A stretch of DNA of 31,933 nucleotides from positions 1 through 31,933 of the forward strand of contig QANT01004199.1 of the NCBI GenBank assembly GCA_003254885.1. Reading direction: 5' to 3'. Position 1 is the first letter of the stretch; the number at the start of each line of letters is the position of its first letter. Made by a program: the position numbers and the translations under genes. Shown here piece after piece: positions 20,901 through 31,863 of the stretch. The notes under the pieces were generated by a model. That model worked only from the letters and a program-made list of their open reading frames with translations, did not search any database and was not told the origin of the DNA. The DNA is from Purshia tridentata. Its lineage: Eukaryota; Streptophyta; Magnoliopsida; Rosales; Rosaceae.

Positions 20901-23900
20901 TTAAATTCTTTGTGCAGTGCTCTTTAATTCTTTATTGTTAAGATAATATCACAATACTTAATCTTTCTACCTATGCTTTGAAGCATAATAGGGATCTTAT
21001 TGGAGCTGGAGGTTTTTCTTTTTTCTTAATAAGAAACAGACTTTCGTTAAAAGAAAATAAAGCACTACATGGTACAATGCAGTAGAGATTATAGAGGTTA
21101 TTGGGTCTCAGGGTTTGCTGTCAATTTGGGCAGTGGGGAGATGATTACTGCTGAGATGTGGGGCTTGTTTCATGGTTGCAACTTGCTTGGGACAAAGGAA
21201 TTAAGAAGTCAAAAAATAGAGATGGACTCGGAGGCTGCTATTGCTCTTGTTAGAAGTTCTAATGTCGGTTGTCACCCCTTAGAAGCCCTAGTCTTATCAA
21301 CCGGGATTGCCAGAGTCTTATCAACCGGGATTGCTGTGATTTGTTGATGATGTGTAGGCCAATTACAGTCTCTCCATGGGTTTAGGTTTTCCATTCTGGA
21401 AATTCCTTTTCATTTTGTGAGCCTTTACTCTCTGATGATATTAGAGGGGTTGCTAGACCCCCACTTATTCTAGCCTAATTTTTCTTTTTTTCTTTGGGCC
21501 CTCGGCCCCTGGATGTACAAAAAAAAAATTAATAAATCCTTCAAAAAGCCATTTTCATAATTTCCATCAATCATAATTCCCACGGACGCATATATGCACA
21601 AGCATAATCTAATCTAGACACTTAACATGCATAGATACGCAAAATAATTTATAAGCTTTAAGGACTGCTACTAAGTATATTTAACTTCCTAGAAGATGTC
21701 AATTCAGTATGATTTACTAGTCTCATTCTCACCTTGCGGAAGGAAAAAGCCGATGAGGCAAAAGTTTTGGTATTTTTCCCACTCTCCGCATATCCGAATA
21801 TGGTAGATCTTTCACCACCACAATCCTCCATAAACCAATAAAACCCATTCTATCTGGTGTTTGCCCTTCTGAAGAAAGGGTTTGTAAAGTAACCTCATCG
21901 ATGAACATAACAAAGCAAACATTCTTCCTTGACAAACGAGAGACCTGAAATTAAGAAAATTTCAATTGAGTCACCATTTATTTTCTCTCTTTTTCTCCTT
22001 CCACTATGTCATTGTTTGGAACTTTATGTGTAAATCAAAAGAGCATTGGGTCACAGATACAATAAACTCAAAATGGCATGGGTATTGAAAATTTCCCAAG
22101 GATAACTCAAGTGGACTAGAGAAGACCAGCACAAGCACAAGTATTAAAAGCATATAAACAAATGCACGATTGAACTTTAGGAGGAGAACTAATGTGCAAT
22201 ATAGATCACTGGGCAAAAGAAAAATCAAACGTTGGAAATATAAGATGGAGATGAAGTCAAGAATAAAGAGCACCTGATGAAGTTAAGAATGTTAGGGATT
22301 AATGGTTATCCCACATAGTGAAGCAATATCAACCACAAAATTTTTTTTTTTTGGGTTAAGTTTTGTTCTACTCTGCACGTTATTGAATTCTAGCTAAGAA
22401 GTGGCAAGCTTGAATTGCCTCCTAATTTAGATAATAAAACAGTCCATGTGTCTACCCATATAAAGGAATATAGCAAACACCATCCATCTCAAAATCTCGG
22501 TAAAGGAACCAGACAACCCTTGGAGATAGATAGTTCTTCAAACTGAGACAGAAATATGTGGAGGAGAGCGGATCATATAGACTTGGAAGTATTGTTCTAC
22601 GAGATGAATATTATCAGAGCAGCATCAGGTAGTGGGTCAATATCTGAGCGATTCAGGTTTTCGCAGGAACCAAAAATAAAAAAAGGCTCACTTTAAAGAA
22701 TTTCTTTTCTTTTTCTTATCCTTTTCTCTTTTTTGGTGTGTGTTTTATAATGCTGTGTATTATATTGACATAGATGGTCTGGGCTGCCTAGTAAGTTGCG
22801 GTTTTCATGGCTAGACTGGCTCTTATATAGATGATGTACTTGACTTTATTTTATGACAAGTGTACTCAACTTTGCTCTATCATTTGGAGTACAACAACCA
22901 TGTAACAAGAAAGGCCCCAAACAATTCGAAGAAGAGGAAAAGTGCTGGTAGGAGGTTCGACAGTATGTTAGTGTAGAGTTACTTTAAGAAATAATTTTTC
23001 CGGTAGATACTTCGAGAAATATTTGAAAACAAGGGTAGAATTCACTTTACCACACTGAAATGGCCGATTTCAAATTGACACCCTATAATTCAAAAACTGT
23101 CACCTTGCACAGGATATATCTGAAGTCATACTGCAGGGACAAATTGACAAGGAAATACAGTATCGAAAGATTTTTCCATTTTAGTGGGTGGATGAAGTTA
23201 GTTTCTATCTGCAATGGTTATACGTGATTTCGTAGGTGTGGCGGGAGGCGGGAAGGGGTAGGATCAATTGACACAAGTAAAATAATAACTTTTACACCAT
23301 CTCATAAATTTTATATATGATTCATTATCTGTCAAAGTTAAGATTAGTGGATACCTTATCCCCTGTATTGTAAATTTTGTTTCTTTTTAATTAGTTATGA
23401 ATGATGCTCCCCAAATTTCAAGTCGATCTGACATCAACCATCCCATTGATTTGATCCAATTTCTTCTGTCAAAATGTATATGCAAAACGCTAATGTCCTA
23501 TAAAACATAGATAGAGTAGTTTGTCCTTACCGTTTTACCATAAGGCGTCCTCAAGCGATCAGAATTTCCAAAGATACAAGAGACAACAGCAATGTGGCAT
23601 CTGCTGACATAATTTGCATCATCTTCAGTCAAGTCAAATCCAGTGCTTGGGAATCCTTTAGGACCTTTAACAAAGCCACAGTTTATCTTCTGATCACGTG
23701 CATAAAATGAATTTTCCCGTTCTTGCAAACTCTCATGCCCCGCAAATCTCGGTTCCCATTGCTCTTGTCCTTCAGGCTTGTCTTCTACTTCAGTATACTG
23801 CATGGTAAATCTTTCAAATTTTCGACTTTCTAAAGGCTCTACGAGCTGTGCAGTAGAGTTTAAAAACTTCATTGGACAAGAGGAACCTGAAGAATTCCAA

Positions 23901-26865
23901 TGAAATGTCAAGCACACAACAACAGTAATAAAGAACAGACCCTAGATTAAAAGACATGACAAAGCTCCTGTAATGATGATGCATCCAACTTTATGCATAG
24001 ATCACTCCTTAAAAAAACTGAGCCAGACCGAACAATTAAACTATCTACTCCAACCAGTCATGGCCTTATTCACAAGCATTTAAAACTGTAAACAAATATT
24101 TATAAAAACTCCAAGATCCATACAAATTTCTAAAACTATAAACAAAACACCTAAAATTTGCAACTTCAAGAAGAGATGCACAAAGAAATATCATTTGTCA
24201 CCTAATCTGGTCATTTTATCTTTTTTTAGTATAACTTTATTGCCAAGCGCACAAAAATTTACATGATAGTGGACAAAAGTCCACACAAATGCTACAATAC
24301 AACACAATTTACAGAACATAAACCTCCAAATCTACAACTGAAAACAGAAACTAAACTTAAAATTATAGCACAGCTGCTCTCGAATCTGATAACATAGCAA
24401 AGAAGGGAATTGCCCTAAATTCTGAAAAAACCGAAGCCCAAAGGAAATACCAGAATCTGACTTTGTCTCAAGGCTCCTCCACCCCATACCCCATTATAGT
24501 CTTCAAAAAATCATATTATTCGTTTCTGGCCAGATCAACTTTGGCCTTCTTGCTGCCCCCTAGCACCTTATGCTTTTCACCAAAACTGTCACCTAAACTG
24601 TCTTATGACTATGTTAAAACAGAACCAGTTCATACACTTGAACAGCAGCATCAAAAATAGTTGCCAACCTTAAGTTTCAATCTTCCCAGTGTTTCCTAGT
24701 GCACGTAGGAATGTTGGGATTAGGTTAATGGTTTCTGATCCAGGATATTTGCAAAAAAATTGGATACAGAACAGTGAAGATTTATTAAGCAAAATCAGCC
24801 TATAACTTCCTTGAAGTTGATCAAGTTTAAGTTGTTCAATACTACGCTTATGATTTGTTTGGATTACCTAAACTTTGAGAACACTGAAGTAAATCACCAT
24901 GTTAAATTTGGGTGCAAGAGGTTTCATTTGTTTCTCTTTCAATGTAATAGAAATTAAAATGAAGGAATGAATGTGTAGCCAGCTATTAAAAAACCAGTTA
25001 CCAAATAATACCAATATAAGGAAATGTATGCATTTACCAGCATGCAATAAGAATTCACTGTTTTTTCTGTACTAAGTAGCAGTTCCATGATTTGCATATA
25101 GATTCTAATATATAATCAATGACTTCCAGAGAGCACAAGACAGATGTCAAAAAGAACTCCAGATCTAGAACCAGAAGCCAAGTTGTATTCACTTATGAAA
25201 GCTGAATCAAATGTCAATAATGAAAAGGTAAAATATTGATTAACATATGGTTGCACAACACACCAGCTTGAATAAAGAAACAGATATATACCAGAAAATT
25301 TGCGGCGCTTTGCTTTCTTTTTTGAATCTGACCGTGACCTCCTCGAAGAATGACCAGCAACTACACTGCCATGCCTAGAATTTTTGCTAACTTCATCAAG
25401 GTTTCGAGAGTGTTGAGCAGACTCGTCCTCAAATGAATTGGTGGAGCCTTCGTCAACTTCCTGGGCAACATTTTGATCATTAGTTCCATCATCAGGAAGA
25501 TCAATGGACTCGCTGCCATCTTCACCATGTGACTTTTCTTCACCAAAATGGTCACCATTCTGATGTTCCATATCATCATATTCTTCCATGTGAGTTTCAT
25601 GAGAATCAATCCCGTCATCATACTCGTCATTAATATCAATTACCTCATTTCGCTTTTCTTCATCATTAGATTTCCGATCATTCCTCATAGAGGCCTCATG
25701 CTCATTAGATTGTCGATTATTCTTCAGAGAGGCCTCATACTCTGCTTCATATATTTTCAACTCATTGCGCCCGGCTTCATTGTACAATCCACCTTTCCTA
25801 TTGGAACTTTTAGGAAGGTCATCAGTCAAGGACTTCTTGTCACTGTTCTTTTCTTTCACAGGAGCATCAACCTTATGAGTAGCTTCATCTGTAGTACCTG
25901 TGCTACTATGCTCTACCACTTCCTCATTATAATCTTCATCCCTTCTCCTATCATCTTTATCCCAATACCTAGAATCTCGACCATGCACTACCGAACCCTT
26001 CCCAAACCTAAGGACTTTAGAAGTCTCCGTGCGTGTCACATTTGTGAGAAAGTCCGGATCATTCTTTAAGTCATCTTCCTCAGCATTAAAATTATTTGTT
26101 TCTGCGCCAACATGAGAAGGCAGTCACTTGATGATAAGCTAAGATTCATATACTTTCATAATCACATACTGTTTGTTATACATTTTTTCAACAACCATGG
26201 AAAAGGAAATCAAGCAATCAAAATGTATCTGAAATGAAAACAGAAATGTTATTCGGATTTATCCTTTTCCTATATCTTCTCAACAATCAAGTAAAGTACT
26301 CAAAATGCACATGAAACATAAATTAAAGATCAAATGCTTAGCAAAGTCTGGAAACTTCCATATTCAGAAACTTAAAATGAGGTATAGCACAGATCTTTTA
26401 ATCTAGACACACTTACAAACAAGTTCGTCAGAAACTGAAACAGAAATCAACAAAAAAGTAAACCACAATGTGATCCTTTCCCTTATATTTTCTCAAAAGA
26501 GGCCAGCCACCAAACATTCAAGTTACATACCATTGACAAGTAACTAACTTTCCTACATTTTCTCGGCAACCAAACAAAGAAATATGTCAAGTGAATAAGT
26601 AAATAATACCTCTACTGCTCCGGGAGAGGTAATAGTAGGCGAGAACAGTGACAAGGAGCACAAGAAAGAGAACCAGGGTCACCGCCTGAATAGAGATTCT
26701 AAGCAGGCCCTTGTCGGATCGACCCGATCGGCGAATCCGACCCGACTTGTGCGGAGCGGAGCGGATCCCAATAGCCACGTGATCGGGTCCGCCGCCGTTT
26801 AAATGGTGGAAATCGTGGCCACGTAATCCCAATCTCTCCATCCCTGACTGCCTGTACTGAGCCAT
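17912..26865 (-). CDS. DUF616 (TOD1/MUCI70 family) glycosyltransferase-like membrane protein, EMB2756-like
   Basis: A seven-exon gene encoding 717 aa. Exons in transcript order: 26865-26610, 26101-25292, 23886-23531, 21944-21733, 18801-18545, 18441-18263, 17995-17912; all introns GT-AG and in frame. The start is MAQYRQSG; the open frame further upstream has only a GTG. The protein has a basic cytosolic N-terminus with DHVAIGIRSAPHKSG, one membrane segment (about 57-80), a long acidic Asp/Glu/Ser/Asn-rich stem encoded mainly by exon 2 (to about 355), then the DUF616 region. That region shows FVKGPKGFPSTGFD, CHIAVVSCIFG (452-462), MFIDE (487-491), YSIWLDSK (546-553), a HYDRHCVWQE segment, NVPEGSF, LFSCLWFNEVERFTPRDQLS and a DCERR end. 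Family members are plant endomembrane proteins; TOD1 and MUCI70 have been linked to turgor and mucilage pectin. Length and acidic stem fit the EMB2756 subgroup best. Substrate is unknown. Confidence 0.93.
18911..18990. repeat. 50-bp-spaced direct repeat in DUF616 intron 4
   Basis: The block TATGCTTTTATGGATCATCA followed by ACCACACAA recurs once 50 bp downstream (second copy about 18961-18990) with one substitution. It is a small local duplication just inside the intron, near the exon beginning at 18801 (minus strand). Confidence 0.7.
19250..19397. repeat. Direct repeat flanking a CA microsatellite
   Basis: A 34-bp block around CACCCAATATAATTAGT occurs at 19250-19283 and again at 19364-19397 (offset 114 bp) with four substitutions. 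Between the copies lies a (CA)n-type run interrupted by CGCG (about 19301-19329). This suggests a segmental tandem duplication with microsatellite growth inside it. Confidence 0.7.
20520..20740. mobile_element. Possible LTR-retrotransposon remnant in DUF616 intron 4
   Basis: The stretch has repeated blocks AGGTTTAGTA and CTAGTACGACAAGGAG/GTAAGACAAGGAG, followed by CATATATATTCCCTTATAC and a region resembling the leader part of a Copia-type LTR. No coding part, no clear TG..CA ends and no primer-binding site were found. This is a weak call from general appearance. Confidence 0.25.
21060..21528 (+). mobile_element. 5'-truncated LINE fragment with RNase H-like domain, antisense in DUF616 intron 4
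   Basis: A 92-codon frame (21069-21347) encodes RDYRGYWVSGFAVNLGSG, AEMWGLFHG and KIEMDSEAAIALV, which match the RNase H-like (RVT_3) domain found at the C-terminus of plant non-LTR retrotransposon polyproteins. The downstream end has the typical pattern of these elements: CTTTGGGCCCTCGGCCCC, GGATGTAC, then a poly-A run ending at 21528. The rest of the element is absent upstream, as expected of 5' truncation. The reading frame contains a short direct duplication (CTTATCAACCGGGATTGC twice, 24 bp apart, near 21293-21334). A target-site duplication was not identified, and the 5' boundary is uncertain. It is a dead copy. Confidence 0.8.
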
Positions 26866-26912
26866 TCTTGCATTGTTATCGTTAAACACTCCTCTCTCTC
26901 TCTCGCTCTCTA
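26866..26912 (-). promoter_or_regulatory. GA-rich leader of the DUF616 gene
   Basis: Read on the minus strand, the bases just upstream of the ATG contain an AGAGAGCGAGAGAGAGAG tract (26895-26912). GA/CT tracts at this place are common in plant 5'UTRs and core promoters. A second GA run lies at 26968-26980. No convincing TATA box was identified, so the transcription start is not placed. Confidence 0.4.
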
Positions 26913-26989
26913 TTTTAATTTTTTTAATTTTTGTCTTCTTTGAATATTAAAAAAAATGAAAAAACAGAGAGAGAGAGAAGAAGAGTAAT

Positions 26990-28340
26990 AATTAGTGTTG
27001 GGTGTGAAGGAAGCGATCGATCCCCGACTTTTTTCAACTTTGTTTACATCAAAAAATGGATTTGTTTGTTTGAAATTAATAATTAATTTCAGATATAAAA
27101 TAACTATTTTTTTTTCTAAATGACAAATTGAGGAATAGAGGAGAAGAGAGAGGCAAGAAAGACTAGAGGACGGAGGACCCCCGATGTTACACGACGGAAA
27201 GTTTTGAACGATGATATAAGTGGGGGTAGTTTAGTAATTTTACTTAAAGATGTTTTGGTAATATTTCTTAATTATTGGGATTTGTTATGACTCTTTACAC
27301 TTTCATCCCATTCAAGTTTGATTTTTTAAACTTTTCTCAGTGACTTTTAAAAAGTATTAAACTTGTTTCACTACAAACCATAAATATTGTAAAAATTCAC
27401 TTACCGACTTACTACACAAGAAAAAACTGATATTAGATTCATAAACTATAACCTAGTACAACACATCTTACTTATTCAGTGCATTTTTTTTGTCAATTCC
27501 AGAATTCTTTTTTAAAACATTGGCTTATTTAGTACCATTTTAACATTCTAAAACATTAGGTGGGTTAGTTTAACATTAGGGCTTGTAGAATGGGCTTATT
27601 TGTCATCCACCAAAAAAAAAACTTGAATAGAGAATCTCAACCCAATCCCAATTGTCGTCACCCTCATTGTCAACAATCAGACCCAGATCGCTATCGTTTT
27701 TCTCTCTATCTCTCCCTCTCCTCTCTCTTTCTCTCTCTTCTTCTCCCTCTTTTCGTACTCTCTTCGAATTGGCGACCTTCCTTTCAATTTGGTGGGATCA
27801 AGTTTTTGAGTTTCTTATTCCTATTTTTCTTTTTTTAACAAAAAATAATAATCATGTCTCAATTCGAGATTAAGAGTAAATCTCATATTAAAAATTAAAT
27901 CACGCTCTAATTATAAAATTAATTCTTATAAATTGATGCTTTTAAAATTAAACTTAACTTCAGAATCGGTTCACATTTATTTATAATAATTATTTTTGGC
28001 CGGATTGGTCTGGTTTGGTCCGATTTAAGAAAATAAAATAATAATAAATCATCACACGACCATCTCTCCCCCACCTCCTTTTGTCATTGGGGAGTCTCGA
28101 CAAATAAGGCCACCATAGCGAATCAAGCATCCAAAGTTTATAAACTTTCAGCCTTTTTTTGCATATTCAGGCCAACTTTGGTCGCCATTGGAGACAAGGT
28201 TGGTATCATTCTCTTTGTCACTTCAAGATCTATAATGCCTACCCCTTAATCTTTTAAATTATTTCACAAAACAAAAGTGCCATTAGAGAGAGAGAGAGCA
28301 AAAAATACAGAGAGGGAGGAGAGATGATGAGTTTGAGGGG
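26990..28340. other. Intergenic region upstream of the DUF616 gene
   Basis: The first part is the presumed promoter of the minus-strand DUF616 gene. At 27690-27770 lies a dense CT-rich stretch resembling a plant 5'UTR, but the open frames across it show no protein-like composition and no downstream gene follows. The remainder is AT-rich with a short GA run near 28285-28299. Confidence 0.5.
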
Positions 28341-28362
28341 TCATTGCTTACAGATATCGTCA

Positions 28363-28573
28363 CCTAAACTTTTATTTGTCCCAAATTGGTGTATAATATG
28401 ACTTTTGTTAAAACATACTAAAAATATGTGGTCAGGTGTGTTGCACATATTTTATACCCAAGGTCAGTTTGGTCTATCACGATCCAAGGTTGAGTAAAAT
28501 GCCACCAAATTTCCATGCCTTATATGAAAAAAGTCATATTATATACTAATTTGGGACAAAATAAAATTTTAAG
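28363..28573. mobile_element. MITE-like element with ~44-bp imperfect inverted repeats
   Basis: The left arm 28363-28406 (ends ATAATATGACTTTT) and the right arm 28529-28573 (begins AAAAGTCATATTAT) are inverted copies with roughly 40 of 44 positions matching and one indel. The 120-bp centre has no coding potential. Repeats of TTTGTC/GACAAA type continue beyond the right arm to about 28640, so the true element may be longer. A target-site duplication was not identified. Confidence 0.55.
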
Positions 28574-28738
28574 TATTAAAGTTAGACAAATAATAGTTTA
28601 AGTACTTAGTTGGGACAAAGTTTAAAGTTGAAATACCAAAATTGAAAAAGACCCTTATATATATTGTCAGGGACTAATTGGACATGTGGTGTAAAGATTG
28701 GAAATAACATGTTGATATCCCATATTATATGTCACTTT

Positions 28739-28915
28739 TAGACGCATGTCAAATTGAATTGAGGTTGACACGTAAAATCAATGATTTTCATTAACGTATG
28801 TAATTATTGGATTGGATTATGTTAGAGCAAATTATTGGTTTATATATTTTTCTATTTATTATTTTTTAGACATCTGTCAAGTTTGAAATGATGGTGACAC
28901 GTAAATTAATTTAGG
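28739..28915. repeat. Two diverged outlying copies of the 137-bp repeat
   Basis: Units begin at 28740 (AGACGCATGTC) and 28868 (AGACATCTGTC), each followed by the GACACGTAAA motif; the first also has ATTATTGGATTGGAT. They are more diverged than those of the main array at 30093. The first unit shares its left flank (TGTCACTTTTAGAC) with the first unit of the main array, so the two blocks descend from one another or from a common element end. Confidence 0.7.
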
Positions 28916-30092
28916 CTTATTTACATATTTATTTCTTAAAATTATAATTTCGTCTCACATCCCGAATTCTAATAATAGAATGAACAAACTTGACGATTTC
29001 GAGTTATATAAAACATAGATTGAGCAAACTTACAATGAGACTATAAACTTAAATAAATAAGTCATTAATTTAAAGTTGCTGCGAATTACACCTTCTATTA
29101 GCAAGCCAATAGAAATTAATTAACAATAACTTTCCAAAGGCATCGGTTATTTAGAGAATAAGAAATTGATTATTTATAATAATTGTATACTCACATTTCA
29201 ATTTTTTTTTTTAAATTACAACATAATTTTGGGGGCAGCCAAGACCTCCCTCATTCTCTATAATTATATGCAGACCAATTTAGAATTTTGTAACTCTATG
29301 TTTGGTAAATCGATGATCCAAATAATATTACTCACAAATATATATATATATATATATATGACAACAAAAAGATGTATACTTTAATTGTTCCCTATGCAAT
29401 CATTTCTCTTCTCTCTTCAGATTGAGAGGTCCTTGAAAACTCAAAATCAGTGATGAAGAGCAAATGAAAGTCTAGCTAGACCTCCAGATTTTGATGGTTA
29501 AAAACCATCAAATCATGAAAAATTGACACTCCACCAACAATGCATAAAAGAAGAGATCGAAGACCAAAAAAGTTGAGGATTTAATATACTTTCAATCCTG
29601 CCTTCAAATTGCTCTGTGGACCTCCGAGAGCTTAAGCAACCTCCATGTCCATCTTGGCTAACAAATTTACTATACAATTACAAAAGACATTTGTTATTCA
29701 TAAGCCTTAGAAAAACACAACAAAAGAGAGCAAAAAAAAAAGAGAGAGAATTATTTAATTGAATTATATACTTACATTTCAGATGATGTTTCATGGAAGT
29801 ATTGGATGGAGACTCGTTCTTTGTTCAGCTCTGTACTTGGTCAAGGAGGTTATGGTTTGTATCTGGTAAATCATTGTTCCGATAATCTATGTAGCTGACA
29901 ATATGAAGATAATAGTACATAGAAAGTAAGGGTTATATAGAGGCGTATCTTGCCATGGATATAAAACCATAGAACAAGACTGGTTACAAAGCAATAGAAA
30001 TTGCAAGGCATAATGATTTTTAGGAAAATTCGAAATGTTCATGGGAGACCTAAATGACCCCTTATTATATATAGAATTGTAGTGTCACTTTT
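28916..30092. other. Noncoding spacer between the two blocks of the 137-bp repeat
   Basis: No gene recognised. Contains a TA microsatellite, a small hairpin (GATGGTT/AACCATC near 29492) and two loosely similar segments (about 29166-29330 and 29751-29890) that share ATTGTATACTCACATTTC-like and GGTAAATC blocks. Confidence 0.5.
29337..29359. repeat. (AT)n microsatellite
   Basis: A pure AT run of about 11 repeats in noncoding sequence. Confidence 0.9.
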
Positions 30093-31117
30093 AGACACAT
30101 GTCAAATTTGAATTGGGGTTGACACGTAAAATTAACGAATGTCATTATTGGATTGGATATGATACGTCAGTAAACAAATTTCACATATTTGTTTATTTTC
30201 TATTTCTTGAACACATGTCAAATTTGAATTGGGGATGACACGTAAAATCAATAGTTTTCATTGACGAATGTCATTATTGTATTGGATATGCTACGTCAGT
30301 TAGAGCACATGTCAAATTTGAATTGGGGATGACACGTAAAATCAATAGTTTTCATTGACGAATGTCATTATTGTATTGGATATGCTACGTCAGTTAGAGC
30401 AAATTACTGGTTCATGCACATATTTGCTTATTTTCTTTTTTTATTACACATGTTAAATTTAAATTGGAGCTAACACGTACAATCAATAGTTTTCATTGAC
30501 GAATGTCATTATTGGATTGGATATGCTACGTCAATTAGAGAAAATTATTGGTTCACATATTTGCATATTTTCTATTTCTTAGACACATGTCAAATTTAAA
30601 TTGGAGCCAACACGTAAAATCAATAGTTTTCATTGACGAATGTCATTATTGGATTGGATATGCTACGTAAGTTAGAGAAAACTATTGGTTCACATATTTG
30701 CATATTTTCTATTTCTTAGACACATGTCAAATTTGAATTGGGACTGACACGTAAAAGCAATAGTTTTTATTGACTAATGTTATTATTGGATTGGATATGC
30801 TACGTCAGTTAGAGCAAATTATTGGTTCACATATTTACGTATTTTCTATTTTTTAGACACATGTCAAATTTGAAGTGGGACTGACACGCAAAATCAATAG
30901 TTTTTATAGACGAATGTCATTGTTGAATTGGATTTGCTACGTCAGTTAGAGTAAATTATTGGTTCACAAATTTGCATATTTTTTATTTTTTAGACATAGT
31001 CAAATTTTAATTGGAGCTAATAAGTAAAATCAATAGTTTTTATTGACCAATGTCATTATTGGATTTGATATACTACATCAGTTAGAGCAAATTATTAGTT
31101 CATATATTTGCGTATTG
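30093..31117. repeat. Tandem array of a 137-bp repeat, eight units
   Basis: Units begin at 30093, 30209, 30303, 30444, 30581, 30718, 30855 and 30992. The last four steps are exactly 137 bp; earlier ones are 116, 94 and 141 bp because parts of units were lost or gained. A unit reads: CACATGTCAAATTTGAATTG, GACACGTAAAATCAATAG, TTGACGAATGTCATTATTGG, ATTGGATATGCTACGTCAG, AGCAAATTATTGGTTCACAT and a T-rich end. Units at the 30209-30400 region are almost identical to each other over about 90 bp, showing recent exchange, while the last unit (30992) is the most decayed. No long open frame is conserved between units. Confidence 0.93.
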
Positions 31118-31690
31118 GAACCTAATTGTTCGGTAGAACACTGTGGAATGAAACCAATTTTTTTTTTTAATAAAAAAATTGGTTCGACATGTATCTGCGG
31201 AACAATACACAATGATTCGGTAGCTATTTGCCAAACATTTTTTGGTTGTTCGATATAAACCTGTAGAACATTTTGGAATCATTCGGCACTAGTTCGTCAA
31301 ATGAATCGCAATCACAAAAATAAAGAATACGAACAAAAGTTAAAAAAAACCAAAATTTACTACAATAAATCATTAGCCAAAACAAAAAATATTGAGGTGA
31401 GTTGATTTGTCATTCGATGATGCATAGTGGAATTATAAATCATTATATGTTTCATTCTTTAATTTTTTAATTGACTAAGGGTAAAATAAGAAATTTAGAC
31501 AAATTTCTAGATGTAGGGTATTAAGAGGAATTTCAACAATAGAAAAGTATTCAGAGCAATCGAAAGGGTACATATAGAATTTTCATCACACTACAGGCCT
31601 TTTGTTTTTTTAATTTTAATTTTTTATCAAGACACTATACAAAGTTTAGAAAATCTAATTTGTAGTTTAAATTAAAAAGAGCAAGGCCAA
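31118..31690. other. AT-rich intergenic sequence
   Basis: Apart from the hairpin and the TTCGG-type blocks at 31120-31290 nothing is recognised. Confidence 0.5.
31151..31184. repeat. A/T hairpin
   Basis: AACCAATTTTTTT is followed within a few bases by AAAAAAATTGGTT, forming a near-perfect stem. The surrounding 31120-31290 segment has recurring TTCGG and GTAGAACA blocks, perhaps the end of a mobile element. Confidence 0.75.
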
Positions 31691-31699
31691 ATCAGACCC

Positions 31700-31863
31700 G
31701 ATCGACGACGCCCTGATCCCTTCCAAAATCTGTGGCGCGCATTGATTAAGATTCAAGAAGCAGGCGGTAATCAGGATCTCTATCTCTCTCTTTCTTCAAC
31801 CGCCCTTTGATTAAGATTCCGTGGTGCTCAACTTGACTTCATCCTCACTCTTCCTGATCCAAG
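31700..31863 (+). other. Possible 5'UTR exon of a gene continuing past the window
   Basis: A locally GC- and CT-rich stretch contains CTCTATCTCTCTCTTTCTTC and ends in a good donor (ATCCAAG|GTACTT, intron starts 31864) followed by a T-rich intron-like sequence up to the window edge. There is no ATG-initiated frame of note before the donor. It resembles the leader exon of a plus-strand gene located to the right; the gene itself is not visible. Confidence 0.3.

Noticed and set aside
25548..26069. 173-codon plus-strand frame opposite exon 2 of the DUF616 gene
   Set aside because: It is antisense to a well-supported coding exon, and its hydrophobic composition follows from the acidic codons on the other strand.
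27590..27873. Overlapping Ser/Leu-rich frames in a CT-rich stretch
   Set aside because: Composition mirrors the CTCTCT simple sequence; the upstream part has an A run and the downstream part a T run, and no splice-linked exon follows.
29820..29870. Short LGQGGYGLYLV translation resembling the glycine-rich loop of a receptor kinase
   Set aside because: Only about ten residues match; no other kinase motif occurs on either side and the frame closes at once. Chance or a tiny remnant cannot be told apart.
30093..31117. Regular repeat spacing suggestive of a CRISPR array
   Set aside because: Units are contiguous 137-bp tandem copies without unique spacers, in a plant nuclear context.
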